The position numbers were made by a program, and so were the translations under genes. The notes beneath the pieces were generated by a model. The model worked only from the letters and a program-made list of their open reading frames with translations. It had not been told where the DNA came from and ran no database searches. Positions 16,930 through 24,160 of a stretch of 64,000 bases of DNA are shown piece by piece (within the stretch, counting starts at the first letter, position 1; each line of letters starts with the position of its first letter). Source of the DNA: Agromyces sp. 3263 (GTDB lineage Bacteria; Actinomycetota; Actinomycetes; Actinomycetales; Microbacteriaceae); assembly GCF_031456545.1 (NCBI RefSeq), contig NZ_JAVDUV010000002.1, positions 372,001 to 436,000 on the forward strand. The letters are read 5' to 3'.

Positions 16930-17304
16930 TCAGTTCTCGCGCGCGAGCAGGGGTGCGACCGGCAGGGCCGGGCAGTCCAGCCAGAGCCGCTCCAGACCGT
17001 AGTAGAGGCGCTCCTCCCGGTGGAACACGTGCACCACGAGCCCGCCGAAGTCGAGCAGGATCCATCGGCCCGCGGCGTGACCCTCGCGGTGCAGGGTCTT
17101 CGCCCCGGCCTCGCGCAGCACGTCTTCGACCTCGTCGGCGATCGCGACGACGTTGCGCTCCGAATTGCCCGTGACGAGGAGGAAGACGTCGGCGAACGGC
17201 AGCGGTCCCGACACGTCGAGGGCGACGAGGTCCTCGCCGCCCTTCGAATCCGCTGCGGGCGCCGCGAGGGCGAGCGACTCGAGTGCCTGGTCGGATGCGG
17301 TCAT
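16930..17304 (-). CDS. rsfS: Ribosomal silencing factor RsfS
   Basis: 124 residues. RsfS binds ribosomal protein L14 and blocks subunit joining when nutrients are low. The DUF143 fold is seen in GEDLVALDVSGPLPFADVFLLVTGNSERNVVAIADEVE, EGHAAGRWILLDFGGLVVHVFH and the final REERLYYGLERLW. It is the last protein gene of the ileS-to-rsfS minus-strand run, in the expected position after nadD. The start ATG 17304 lies 34 bases after the preceding stop. Confidence 0.93.
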   Translation of the reverse strand: MTASDQALESLALAAPAADSKGGEDLVALDVSGPLPFADVFLLVTGNSERNVVAIADEVEDVLREAGAKTLHREGHAAGRWILLDFGGLVVHVFHREERLYYGLERLWLDCPALPVAPLLAREN

Positions 17305-17338
17305 GCGTTCACTTCCGGATGGTGGTGCGGTGGCGGAC

Positions 17339-18436
17339 TCAGAAGAGCCCGGTCAGTGCACCGATGACGAGGGTGGCGACGACGCCGAGCGCGAGCACGC
17401 CGGCGGTCACGGCGAGCACGAGCGGAACGTTCATGCCCTCCTTCTTCGGCGGAGCCATCATGGCCCGCGCGGCGTTCTGGGTGCTGATGGCGCGGGTCGC
17501 GGCAACCGGGGCGCCCACGCCGGCGCCGTCCTCGACCTGGTCGAAGAGACGGTCGACGTCGGAGGAGTCGATCTGGCTGGGGTGCACGCCCGTGGCTCCG
17601 AAGCTGCGCGGCAGGTCGACGGAGCCGGTGACGATCGTCTCGCCGCTCGCCGCCAGCGAGCCGCCCATCGGCCCGTGGTCGGGAAGGGTCGGCAGGATGA
17701 GCGCGTTCGTCGTGGTCGGCACGCCGTGACTCACGCCGCCGCGCGACAGCAGCTGGTCGAACGGTTCGGCCCGGTCGACCGGGGCGTTGAGCTGGTCGGT
17801 CCAGTGTCCGACCGGCCTCGGCGCGATGAGGGGTTCGTCGGCGATCGCGGCGTCGGCGACCTGGTGAGGGGCGGGCGCCCGCAGGGGCGTGGGCTTCGGC
17901 GCGAACGGATCGAATCCGGTGTGCCCCTGGCCCGGCGCTGCCTGCGGAGCCGGCATAGAGGGCTGCTCGGCCTCATCGCCGAAGTCGAGCTCGTCGAACG
18001 CGCCCGTCGAGTTCGCGTCGAGCATCGCGCGCAGCTCGCGGCGGGTGAGCGTGCGCTCGGGGGTCATGGCCGTATCGGCACCCATCGGCGGCGGTAGGAT
18101 CGAGGCGAACGGATCGCCCGCGGGCGTCGCGACGACGGCGCCGCCGAACGGGGAGGCGGGGTCCGCGCCGGCGCCGGCCGACCTGGGGGCGGCGTAGCCC
18201 GGCTGGGCCTGGGCAGGCGCGGCGGGCGCGGCAGGCGACGGAGGCTGGACGGGCGGAGCGGCCTGCACCGGCGGCGCTGGCGGGCGCTCGGGCTCGGTCG
18301 TCTGCGGCGCGGCAACAACCGGCTGGGCAGGAGCCGCCTGAGCATCCGGGGTCGGCGAAGTCTCCTGCTGCTCACGCAGCCGTTCGCGCTCACGCAACTC
18401 GCGGCGCGTCAGCGGGGGTTCCTGCGACGACGTCAT
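17339..18436 (-). CDS. Tail-anchored proline-rich membrane protein with two LTRRELR motifs
   Basis: 365 residues of unknown function between nadD and rsfS. The N-terminus has [17 protein letters not shown]; a long Pro/Ala/Gln-rich disordered stretch follows; a second [15 protein letters not shown] motif appears near residue 125; after more low-complexity sequence the only membrane helix ([22 protein letters not shown]) is at the extreme C-terminus. That predicts a tail-anchored protein with its bulk in the cytoplasm. The start overlaps the nadD stop (ATGA), so it is coupled to nadD. No enzyme motif is seen. Confidence 0.75.
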   Translation of the reverse strand: MTSSQEPPLTRRELRERERLREQQETSPTPDAQAAPAQPVVAAPQTTEPERPPAPPVQAAPPVQPPSPAAPAAPAQAQPGYAAPRSAGAGADPASPFGGAVVATPAGDPFASILPPPMGADTAMTPERTLTRRELRAMLDANSTGAFDELDFGDEAEQPSMPAPQAAPGQGHTGFDPFAPKPTPLRAPAPHQVADAAIADEPLIAPRPVGHWTDQLNAPVDRAEPFDQLLSRGGVSHGVPTTTNALILPTLPDHGPMGGSLAASGETIVTGSVDLPRSFGATGVHPSQIDSSDVDRLFDQVEDGAGVGAPVAATRAISTQNAARAMMAPPKKEGMNVPLVLAVTAGVLALGVVATLVIGALTGLF

Positions 18437-19032
18437 TCGACACTCCGATAGAGATGGTGCTTGGAGATGTACTGGACGACCCCATCGGGCACCAAGTACC
18501 ACACCGGGAATCCCCGGCGCACCCTGTCCCGGCAGTCGGTCGACGAGATCGCAAGTGCCGGAACCTCCAGCAAGCTTACGTCCTGCTCCGGCAATCCCGA
18601 AACGGACAGCACGTGTCCCGGCCGACTCACAGCGACGAAATGCGCGAGCCGCCAGAGCTCGTCGACGTCCTTCCATGACAGGATCTGGGCGATCGCGTCG
18701 GCCCCGGTGATGAAGTAGAGGTCGGCGTCGGGCCGCTCCTCGTGCAGGTCGCGCAGCGTGTCGATCGTGAACGTGGGCTTGTGGCGGTCGATGTCGACGC
18801 GGCTCACGGTGAAGGTCGGATTCGACGCCGTCGCGATGACCGTCATGAGGTACCGGTGCTCGGCCGGCGTGACGTCGGCCTTGTAGCTCGGCGCGCCCGT
18901 GGGCACGAACATGACCTCGTCGAGGCCGAGCGACTGCGCCACCTCGCTCGCGGCCACCAGGTGGCCGTGATGGATGGGGTCGAACGTGCCGCCCATCACG
19001 CCGATGCGTGGCCGACCGTTCTCACCCGTCAT
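18433..19032 (-). CDS. nadD: Nicotinate-nucleotide adenylyltransferase
   Basis: 199 residues. Makes deamido-NAD from nicotinate mononucleotide and ATP. The nucleotidyltransferase signature [11 protein letters not shown] is at residues 14-24, followed by [23 protein letters not shown] (the ISSTxxR motif) and a C-terminal [11 protein letters not shown]. It lies between proA and rsfS, as in other actinobacteria, and its stop overlaps the start of the tail-anchored protein gene. Confidence 0.96.
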   Translation of the reverse strand: MTGENGRPRIGVMGGTFDPIHHGHLVAASEVAQSLGLDEVMFVPTGAPSYKADVTPAEHRYLMTVIATASNPTFTVSRVDIDRHKPTFTIDTLRDLHEERPDADLYFITGADAIAQILSWKDVDELWRLAHFVAVSRPGHVLSVSGLPEQDVSLLEVPALAISSTDCRDRVRRGFPVWYLVPDGVVQYISKHHLYRSVE

Positions 19033-19047
19033 CGCGCGGAGGCCCGC

Positions 19048-19269
19048 TCAGTGCCCGCCGTGCTCGCTCCCGCCGTGACGAGCGGCGTAGGCCTCGGCCT
19101 TCGCGCGGTGGCGGTTGGCCACGTCGCGGTAGGACGCCGCGACGAACGCCAGGGCGGCGAAGATGATGATCGCGACGACGCCGTACATGAACGGCTCCAT
19201 CGGGAGCTCTCTCGCGTGCACCGTCTCGGTGAGTACCGTGCCGGTCAGCACTGCGGTCGTGAGGCTCAT
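19048..19269 (-). CDS. Small single-pass membrane protein, unknown
   Basis: 73 residues. A possible short N-terminal extension (MSLTTAVLTGTVLTETVHA) is followed by one clear membrane helix (GVVAIIIFAALAFVAASY) and a His/Arg/Ala-rich tail ending HGGSEHGGH. ATG 19269 has AAGGAACGGCGA before it, a good ribosome-binding site. It lies 15 bases before nadD and is probably in the same operon. No family recognised. An internal Met (MEPFMYG) could be an alternative start. Confidence 0.68.
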   Translation of the reverse strand: MSLTTAVLTGTVLTETVHARELPMEPFMYGVVAIIIFAALAFVAASYRDVANRHRAKAEAYAARHGGSEHGGH

Positions 19270-19319
19270 TCGCCGTTCCTTTCGATCCTGCGGGTGTCGC
19301 TCGTGACAGTCTAGCGACG

Positions 19320-20588
19320 TCAGGCGCGCACGTGCCCGGCCCCGCGCACGATCCACTTCGTGCTGGTGAGCTCGGGCAGCCCCATGGGGCCGCGGGCGTG
19401 CAGCTTCTGCGTGGAGATGCCCACCTCGGCACCGAACCCGAACTCGGCGCCGTCGGTGAACCGGGTGGACGCGTTGACCATGACGGCCGCGGCATCCACC
19501 TCGTTGAGGAACCGCTCGGCGTTGCCGAGGTCGTTCGTGACGATCGACTCGGTGTGCTTGGTGGAGTAGCGCCGGATGTGCGCGAGCGCGTCGTCGAGCG
19601 AGTCGACGATGCCCACGGAGAGGTCGAGGCTCATGTGCTCGGTGGCCCAGTCCTCGTCGGTGACCTCGAGGGCCTCCGGGCGCAGCGACCGCACGCGCTG
19701 ATCGGCGTGGATGGTGACGCCGGATGCCTCGAGCCGGTCGAGCACGGGCGGAAGCAGCCGCTCGGCCGCCTCCCGGTGCACGAGCAGCGTCTCGAGGGCG
19801 TTGCACACGCTGGGGCGCTGCGTCTTCGCGTTGTGCACGAGTTCGACCGCCCAGTCCTCACGCGCGCTCGCGTCGAGGAACATGTGCACCACCCCGGCCC
19901 CGGTCTCGATGACCGGCACGCGGGCCTCGTCGACGACCGCCTTGATCAGGCCGGCGCTGCCGCGCGGGATGAGCACGTCGACGAAGTCGCGAGCCTGCAT
20001 GAGGTGGCGTGCGCCGGCTCGCCCGAAGTCGTCGACGGTCTGCACGCCGTCGGCCGGCAGTCCGACCGCCGCGAGTGCGTCGCGGAGCACGCCGACGAGC
20101 ACCGCGTTGGTCTGCTCGGCGGCGCTGCCGCCGCGCAGCACGACGGCGTTGCCGCTCTTCAGCGCGAGCACGGCGATGTCGATGGTCACGTTGGGGCGGG
20201 CCTCGTAGATCGCACCGACGACGCCGAGCGGCACGCGCACCTGGTCGATGCGCACGCCGCTCGGAAGCGAGCGGCCGCTCACGGTCTCGCCCACGGGGTC
20301 GGTGAGGGCGATCACCTCGAGCACGGCGTCGGCGAGGGCGCCGATGCGTACGGGATCGAGCGTCAGCCGATCGAGGAGCCCCGCGGCGAGGCCGCCCGCC
20401 CGCCCGGCTTCGAGGTCGAGCGCGTTGGCGGCGACGATCTCGTCGGTGCGCTCGCGGAGGAGCGAGGACACCTGGGCGAGCGCAGCGTCCTTCTCGGATG
20501 TCGTCGCGCGCGCGAGCCGATAGGACGCCTCCTTCGCAGCGGCGAGGCGCGCGTCGATCACCGTGGTGTCGAGGTCGGGGTGCTCCAT
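19320..20588 (-). CDS. proA: Glutamate-5-semialdehyde dehydrogenase
   Basis: 422 residues. Second step of proline synthesis: NADPH reduction of glutamyl-5-phosphate. Aldehyde-dehydrogenase-like fold with VGAIYEARPNVTIDIAVLALKSGN, the RGGSAAEQTN substrate region, and the catalytic Cys near residue 260 in KTQRPSVCNALETLLV. The end TKWIVRGAGHVRA is typical. proB lies 9 bases upstream, so both steps are made together and the labile phosphate intermediate can pass directly. Confidence 0.97.
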   Translation of the reverse strand: MEHPDLDTTVIDARLAAAKEASYRLARATTSEKDAALAQVSSLLRERTDEIVAANALDLEAGRAGGLAAGLLDRLTLDPVRIGALADAVLEVIALTDPVGETVSGRSLPSGVRIDQVRVPLGVVGAIYEARPNVTIDIAVLALKSGNAVVLRGGSAAEQTNAVLVGVLRDALAAVGLPADGVQTVDDFGRAGARHLMQARDFVDVLIPRGSAGLIKAVVDEARVPVIETGAGVVHMFLDASAREDWAVELVHNAKTQRPSVCNALETLLVHREAAERLLPPVLDRLEASGVTIHADQRVRSLRPEALEVTDEDWATEHMSLDLSVGIVDSLDDALAHIRRYSTKHTESIVTNDLGNAERFLNEVDAAAVMVNASTRFTDGAEFGFGAEVGISTQKLHARGPMGLPELTSTKWIVRGAGHVRA

Positions 20589-20597
20589 GCGACCAGC

Positions 20598-21416
20598 CTA
20601 GGCGAGGTCGGATTCGCCGCCTCGAGTGTGACGATCGGGTGCCGCATCGAACCACGTGCCGATCTCGGCACCCGCGAGGGCGTCGGCGACGAGCGGGGTG
20701 GCCGTGATGAGCACCGCGGCTCCCGCCTCTGCGGCGATGCGGGCGGCGGAGACCTTCGTCTCCGCTCCCCCGGTGCCGACGCCGGCACGTCCCACCGACC
20801 CGATCTCGACGCCGGCAAGCTCGTCGCCGAACGCGACGTGCGCGATCCGCTCGGCTCCCTCGAGGTGCGGCGGCCGTGTGTACAGGGCGTCCACGTCGGA
20901 GAGCAGCACGAGCAGGTCGGCGCCGATGAGCTCGGCGACGAGGGCCGCGAGCCGGTCATTGTCGCCGAAGCGGATCTCGTGGGTCGCGACGGTGTCGTTC
21001 TCGTTCACGATCGGCAGGATGCGAAGCGCGAGGAGGCGGTCCATGGCGCGCTGCGCGTTCGAGCGCGGCGTGGCGTGCTCGAGGTCGCCCGCGGTGAGGA
21101 GCACTTGGCCGGCGACGATGCCGTAGCGGTCGAGCGAGTCCTGGTAGCGGAACACGAGCAGGTTCTGGCCGACGGATGCCGCGGCCTGCTGTGTGGCGAG
21201 GTCGGTGGGCCGCGCGTCGAGCTTGAGGTAGGGCATGCCGGTGGCGATGGCCCCCGAGGAGACGAGCACCACCTCGGTGCCGCGCTCGTGCGCGGCTGCG
21301 AGGGCATCGACGAGCGGGCCGATCTGTCCGGCGTTCGCGCCGCTGATCGAGGACGAGCCGACCTTCACGACGATGCGCCGGGCATCGGGGATGTCGGCGC
21401 GCGTACGCGGTGTCAC
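20598..21416 (-). CDS. proB: Glutamate 5-kinase, short form without PUA domain
   Basis: 272 residues. Phosphorylates glutamate, the committed and proline-inhibited step. The amino acid kinase domain is complete: [74 protein letters not shown] and [17 protein letters not shown]. The product stops there, about 95 residues short of the E. coli form, so the C-terminal PUA domain is absent. GTG 21416 overlaps the obgE stop (GTGA) and has GGGGGAGGG upstream; the open frame to 21497 is a shadow of obgE. Confidence 0.94.
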   Translation of the reverse strand: MTPRTRADIPDARRIVVKVGSSSISGANAGQIGPLVDALAAAHERGTEVVLVSSGAIATGMPYLKLDARPTDLATQQAAASVGQNLLVFRYQDSLDRYGIVAGQVLLTAGDLEHATPRSNAQRAMDRLLALRILPIVNENDTVATHEIRFGDNDRLAALVAELIGADLLVLLSDVDALYTRPPHLEGAERIAHVAFGDELAGVEIGSVGRAGVGTGGAETKVSAARIAAEAGAAVLITATPLVADALAGAEIGTWFDAAPDRHTRGGESDLA

Positions 21417-22981
21417 CGTTCGCCCTCCCCCGATCCCTCGCCGTCCGCCGGCTGCAGGTCGTCGACGGCGCCCTCGACGTCGGGGTCCTCGCCCCACAGG
21501 CCGGCCTCGCGCTCGCGCTGGAGCTCGGCGCGGGCTTCGGCCTTCGCGTCCATGCGCTCGTGGTACTCGGTCTTGCGCTCGGCGCGGGTGGCCCGGCGAT
21601 TGTCGTCGAGACGGAGGTCCGCGCCGCGCGGGGCGGTGATGAGCTCAGCGGTCGAGGTGAGGGTCGGCTCCCAGTCGAACACGACGCCCGAACCCGGCCC
21701 GATGACGACGGTGGATCCGGCGACCGCGCCGGCGCGCACGAGCGCGTCCTCGACGCCGAGCCGCGCCAGGCGGTCGGCGAGGAAGCCGACGGCCTCGTCG
21801 TTCGTGAAGTCGGTCTGGTGCACCCAGCGCTCGGGCTTCACGCCGAGCACGCGGTAGAGCGTGCCGTAGCTGCCGCCCTCGGGGCGCACGACGAAGCCGG
21901 AGTCGTCGACGGCCTTGGGCCGCATCACGATGCGCTGGGCCTCGGGGGCGGATGCCGCGGCGGCGCGGGCCTCGTCGACGAGCTCGCCGAGCGCGTACCC
22001 GAGCTGTCGCAGGCCCTCGTGGCTCACGGTCGAGATCTCGAAGACGCGGTAGCCGCGCCCCTCGAGCTCGGGACGCACGAACTCCGCGAGCTCGCGGGCC
22101 TCGGGCACGTCGACCTTGTTCAGCGCGATGAGCTGGGGCCGATCGAGCAGGGGCACCTGGCCCTCGGGCACCGGGTAGGCGGCCAGCTCGGCGAGGATGA
22201 TCTCGAGGTCGCTCAGCGGGTCGCGTCCGGGCTCGAGCGTCGCGCAGTCGATCACGTGCAGGAGGGCCGAGCATCGCTCGACGTGGCGCAGGAACTCGAG
22301 CCCGAGCCCCTTGCCCTCGCTCGCGCCCTCGATGAGGCCGGGCACGTCGGCGACGGTGAACCGGTGGTCACCGGCCTGGACGACGCCGAGATTCGGATGC
22401 AGCGTGGTGAACGGGTAGTCGGCGATCTTCGGCCGCGCCGCGGAGAGCGCGGCGATGAGGCTCGACTTGCCAGCCGACGGGAAGCCGACGAGCGCGACAT
22501 CCGCGATCGTCTTCAGCTCGAGCTTCACCTCGCCCTCGAATCCGGGCGTGCCGAGGAGCGCGAAGCCGGGCGCCTTGCGCTTGGTGCTCGCGAGCGCCGC
22601 GTTGCCGAGCCCACCCTGCCCGCCGGGCGCGACGACGAAGCGCATGCCCGGCTCGGTGAGGTCGGCGAGCTCGCTGCCGTCGGGGTCCTTCACGACCGTG
22701 CCGACGGGCACCGGGAGCTCGAGGAGCTCGCCGGCCGCGCCCGAGCGGTTGTCGCCCATGCCGGGCTGGCCGTTGTCGGAGGAGCGGTGCGGGCGCCCGT
22801 GGTAGGCGAGGAGGGTCGTGACGTTCGGGTCGGCGACGAGCACGATGTCGCCGCCGTGGCCACCGTTCCCGCCGTCGGGGCCCGCGAGGGGCTTGAACTT
22901 CTCCCGGCGCACCGAGACGCACCCGTTGCCGCCGTGGCCGGCGCGCACGAACAACGTCACCTGGTCGACGAAGCTGACCAT
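21413..22981 (-). CDS. obgE: GTPase ObgE/CgtA
   Basis: 522 residues. Essential ribosome-associated GTPase linked to 50S assembly and stress signalling. Domains in order: glycine-rich Obg domain ([27 protein letters not shown]), G domain from about residue 165 with P-loop [19 protein letters not shown] and NKVD, then the C-terminal OCT domain and a charged tail. I chose ATG 22981 (MVSFVDQV), the conserved beginning, with GAGGAGG about 10 bases upstream. It is downstream of rplU-rpmA but separated by a strong hairpin. Confidence 0.96.
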   Translation of the reverse strand: MVSFVDQVTLFVRAGHGGNGCVSVRREKFKPLAGPDGGNGGHGGDIVLVADPNVTTLLAYHGRPHRSSDNGQPGMGDNRSGAAGELLELPVPVGTVVKDPDGSELADLTEPGMRFVVAPGGQGGLGNAALASTKRKAPGFALLGTPGFEGEVKLELKTIADVALVGFPSAGKSSLIAALSAARPKIADYPFTTLHPNLGVVQAGDHRFTVADVPGLIEGASEGKGLGLEFLRHVERCSALLHVIDCATLEPGRDPLSDLEIILAELAAYPVPEGQVPLLDRPQLIALNKVDVPEARELAEFVRPELEGRGYRVFEISTVSHEGLRQLGYALGELVDEARAAAASAPEAQRIVMRPKAVDDSGFVVRPEGGSYGTLYRVLGVKPERWVHQTDFTNDEAVGFLADRLARLGVEDALVRAGAVAGSTVVIGPGSGVVFDWEPTLTSTAELITAPRGADLRLDDNRRATRAERKTEYHERMDAKAEARAELQREREAGLWGEDPDVEGAVDDLQPADGEGSGEGER

Positions 22982-23004
22982 GCCGCATCCCTCCTCACGG
23001 GGTG

Positions 23005-23039
23005 AAAACACGTGAGGGCGAGCCGAAGCCCGCCCTCAC
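23005..23039 (-). terminator. Intrinsic terminator or attenuator between rpmA and obgE
   Basis: On the minus strand GTGAGGGCG-G-GC, tetraloop TTCG, GC-T-CGCCCTCAC, then TGTTTT. It is the only classical hairpin-plus-T-run terminator I found in the window. It starts 17 bases after the rpmA stop and ends 24 bases before the obgE start, so it probably lets ribosomal protein transcripts outnumber obgE transcripts. Confidence 0.8.
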
Positions 23040-23055
23040 AAGACCTGTCGGTCGA

Positions 23056-23313
23056 CTATTCGCCGGCCGCCACGATGTTGACGACCTTGCGGCCGCCCTT
23101 GTTGCCGAACTGCACAGCGCCCGCCTCGAGCGCGAAGAGCGTGTCGTCGCCGCCGCGACCCACGCCAGCACCCGGGTGGAAGTGCGTGCCGCGCTGGCGG
23201 ACGAGGATCTCGCCCGCGCTGACGACCTGGCCGCCGAAGCGCTTCACGCCGAGGCGCTGGGCGTTCGAGTCACGACCGTTGCGAGTGGAGCTCGCTCCCT
23301 TTTTGTGTGCCAT
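23056..23313 (-). CDS. rpmA: 50S ribosomal protein L27
   Basis: 85 residues: [44 protein letters not shown] and [14 protein letters not shown] are the universal L27 segments near the peptidyl transferase centre. The N-terminus begins directly with the mature MAHKK, without the cleavable extension known from Firmicutes. It lies 25 bases after rplU with AAGGAG before the ATG. Confidence 0.98.
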   Translation of the reverse strand: MAHKKGASSTRNGRDSNAQRLGVKRFGGQVVSAGEILVRQRGTHFHPGAGVGRGGDDTLFALEAGAVQFGNKGGRKVVNIVAAGE

Positions 23314-23338
23314 GTCTGTATCTCCTTGCGGGCCGCTG

Positions 23339-23647
23339 CTACTTGATGCCGGTGATCTTGACGCGCGTGAGCTCCTGACGGTGGCCCTGGCGCTTCTTGT
23401 AGCCGGTCTTGTTCTTGAACTTCTGGATCACGATCTTCGGGCCGCGAAGGTCGTTCAGGACCTCAGCCGTGACCGTGACCTTCGCGAGCGACTTGGCGTC
23501 GGAGGTGATCTTCTCGCCGTCGACGAGGAGGACCGGGATGAGCGAGACGTTGCCGTCCTTGTCAGCCTTGATGCGGTCCATCGTCACGATGGTGCCGACT
23601 TCGACCTTCTCCTGCCGACCGCCGGCGCGCACTACTGCGTAAACCAC
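23339..23647 (-). CDS. rplU: 50S ribosomal protein L21
   Basis: 102 residues starting at GTG 23647 ([15 protein letters not shown]). Conserved L21 segments: GGRQ-KVEVG, VLLVDG, VVA-like [41 protein letters not shown]. First gene of rplU-rpmA-obgE, driven by a near-consensus promoter with a leader of about 135 bases. Confidence 0.98.
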   Translation of the reverse strand: MVYAVVRAGGRQEKVEVGTIVTMDRIKADKDGNVSLIPVLLVDGEKITSDAKSLAKVTVTAEVLNDLRGPKIVIQKFKNKTGYKKRQGHRQELTRVKITGIK

Positions 23648-23782
23648 TACTCGTACCTATCTCTGGGGAACCCGGGGGTTCCGGCTGTCTGATGGGGTGT
23701 CACTGCGCGGGACCCCAGCGGGAAGGAGGGTCGTCACTGCCAGAAAACTGTGCGGGCACACCGGGATAAGCGGTGGCACCAA
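23648..23782 (-). ncRNA. rplU 5' leader, possible regulatory RNA
   Basis: About 135 transcribed bases between the rplU promoter and its GTG. Near the start codon is a perfect inverted repeat GGAACCC/GGGTTCC, which can occlude the start region, and GCAGTGAC occurs twice as a direct repeat further up. L21 leaders acting in autogenous control are known in Firmicutes; I cannot show this one belongs to that class. Confidence 0.35.
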
Positions 23783-23788
23783 CGGTCG

Positions 23789-23817
23789 AGTTTACCTGAT
23801 GCCACAGGGTCGGTCAA
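23789..23817 (-). promoter_or_regulatory. rplU promoter
   Basis: TTGACC (23812-23817), exactly 17 bases, then TAAACT (23789-23794) on the minus strand: the closest match to a housekeeping sigma promoter in the window. Expected start near 23782. Confidence 0.8.
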
Positions 23818-23853
23818 ACGCGCGTCCCCGGCGAGTCGTGCGAGGCGCCCGCG

Positions 23854-23859
23854 TAGGAT
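23854..23859 (+). promoter_or_regulatory. Leaderless -10 of the DUF4031 gene
   Basis: TAGGAT followed by 7 bases and ATG 23867. No Shine-Dalgarno fits between them. Confidence 0.5.
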
Positions 23860-23866
23860 CGGCGGC

Positions 23867-24160
23867 ATGGCCGTGCTCATCGACACCCCGCTCTGGCCGA
23901 AGCACGGCACGATGTGGTCGCACCTCGTGAGCGATCGCTCGATCGAGGAGCTTCGCGCCTTCGCGGAGCGCTCGGGGCTGCCTCCGCGTGCGTTCGACCT
24001 CGACCACTACGACGTCCCGGTCGAGCGCTACGACGAACTCGTCGCGGCCGGTGCGGAGCCCGTGGCCCCGCGGGAGCTCGTGCGCCGGCTCGCCGCCAGC
24101 GGTCTCCGGGTCACGCCGCGCGAGCGACGCGCCCGGAGAACCGGCTCAGCGCTCGGCTGA
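23867..24160 (+). CDS. DUF4031 domain protein
   Basis: 97 residues. MAVLIDTPLWPKHGTMWSHLVSD, the HLVSDRSIEELRAFA segment and the RAFDLDHYDVPVERYDELVAAGAEPV block fit DUF4031, a small family of unknown function with conserved Asp, His and Tyr residues. It is read from a leaderless promoter in the opposite direction to its neighbours, and its last 15 bases overlap the end of the convergent rne gene. Confidence 0.8.
   Translation: MAVLIDTPLWPKHGTMWSHLVSDRSIEELRAFAERSGLPPRAFDLDHYDVPVERYDELVAAGAEPVAPRELVRRLAASGLRVTPRERRARRTGSALG

Noticed and set aside
19332..21857. An 841-codon open frame on the plus strand opposite proA, proB and obgE
   Set aside because: It is antisense to three clearly conserved genes, has no recognisable domain and a His/Asp/Arg/Val-rich shadow composition typical of high-G+C codon bias.
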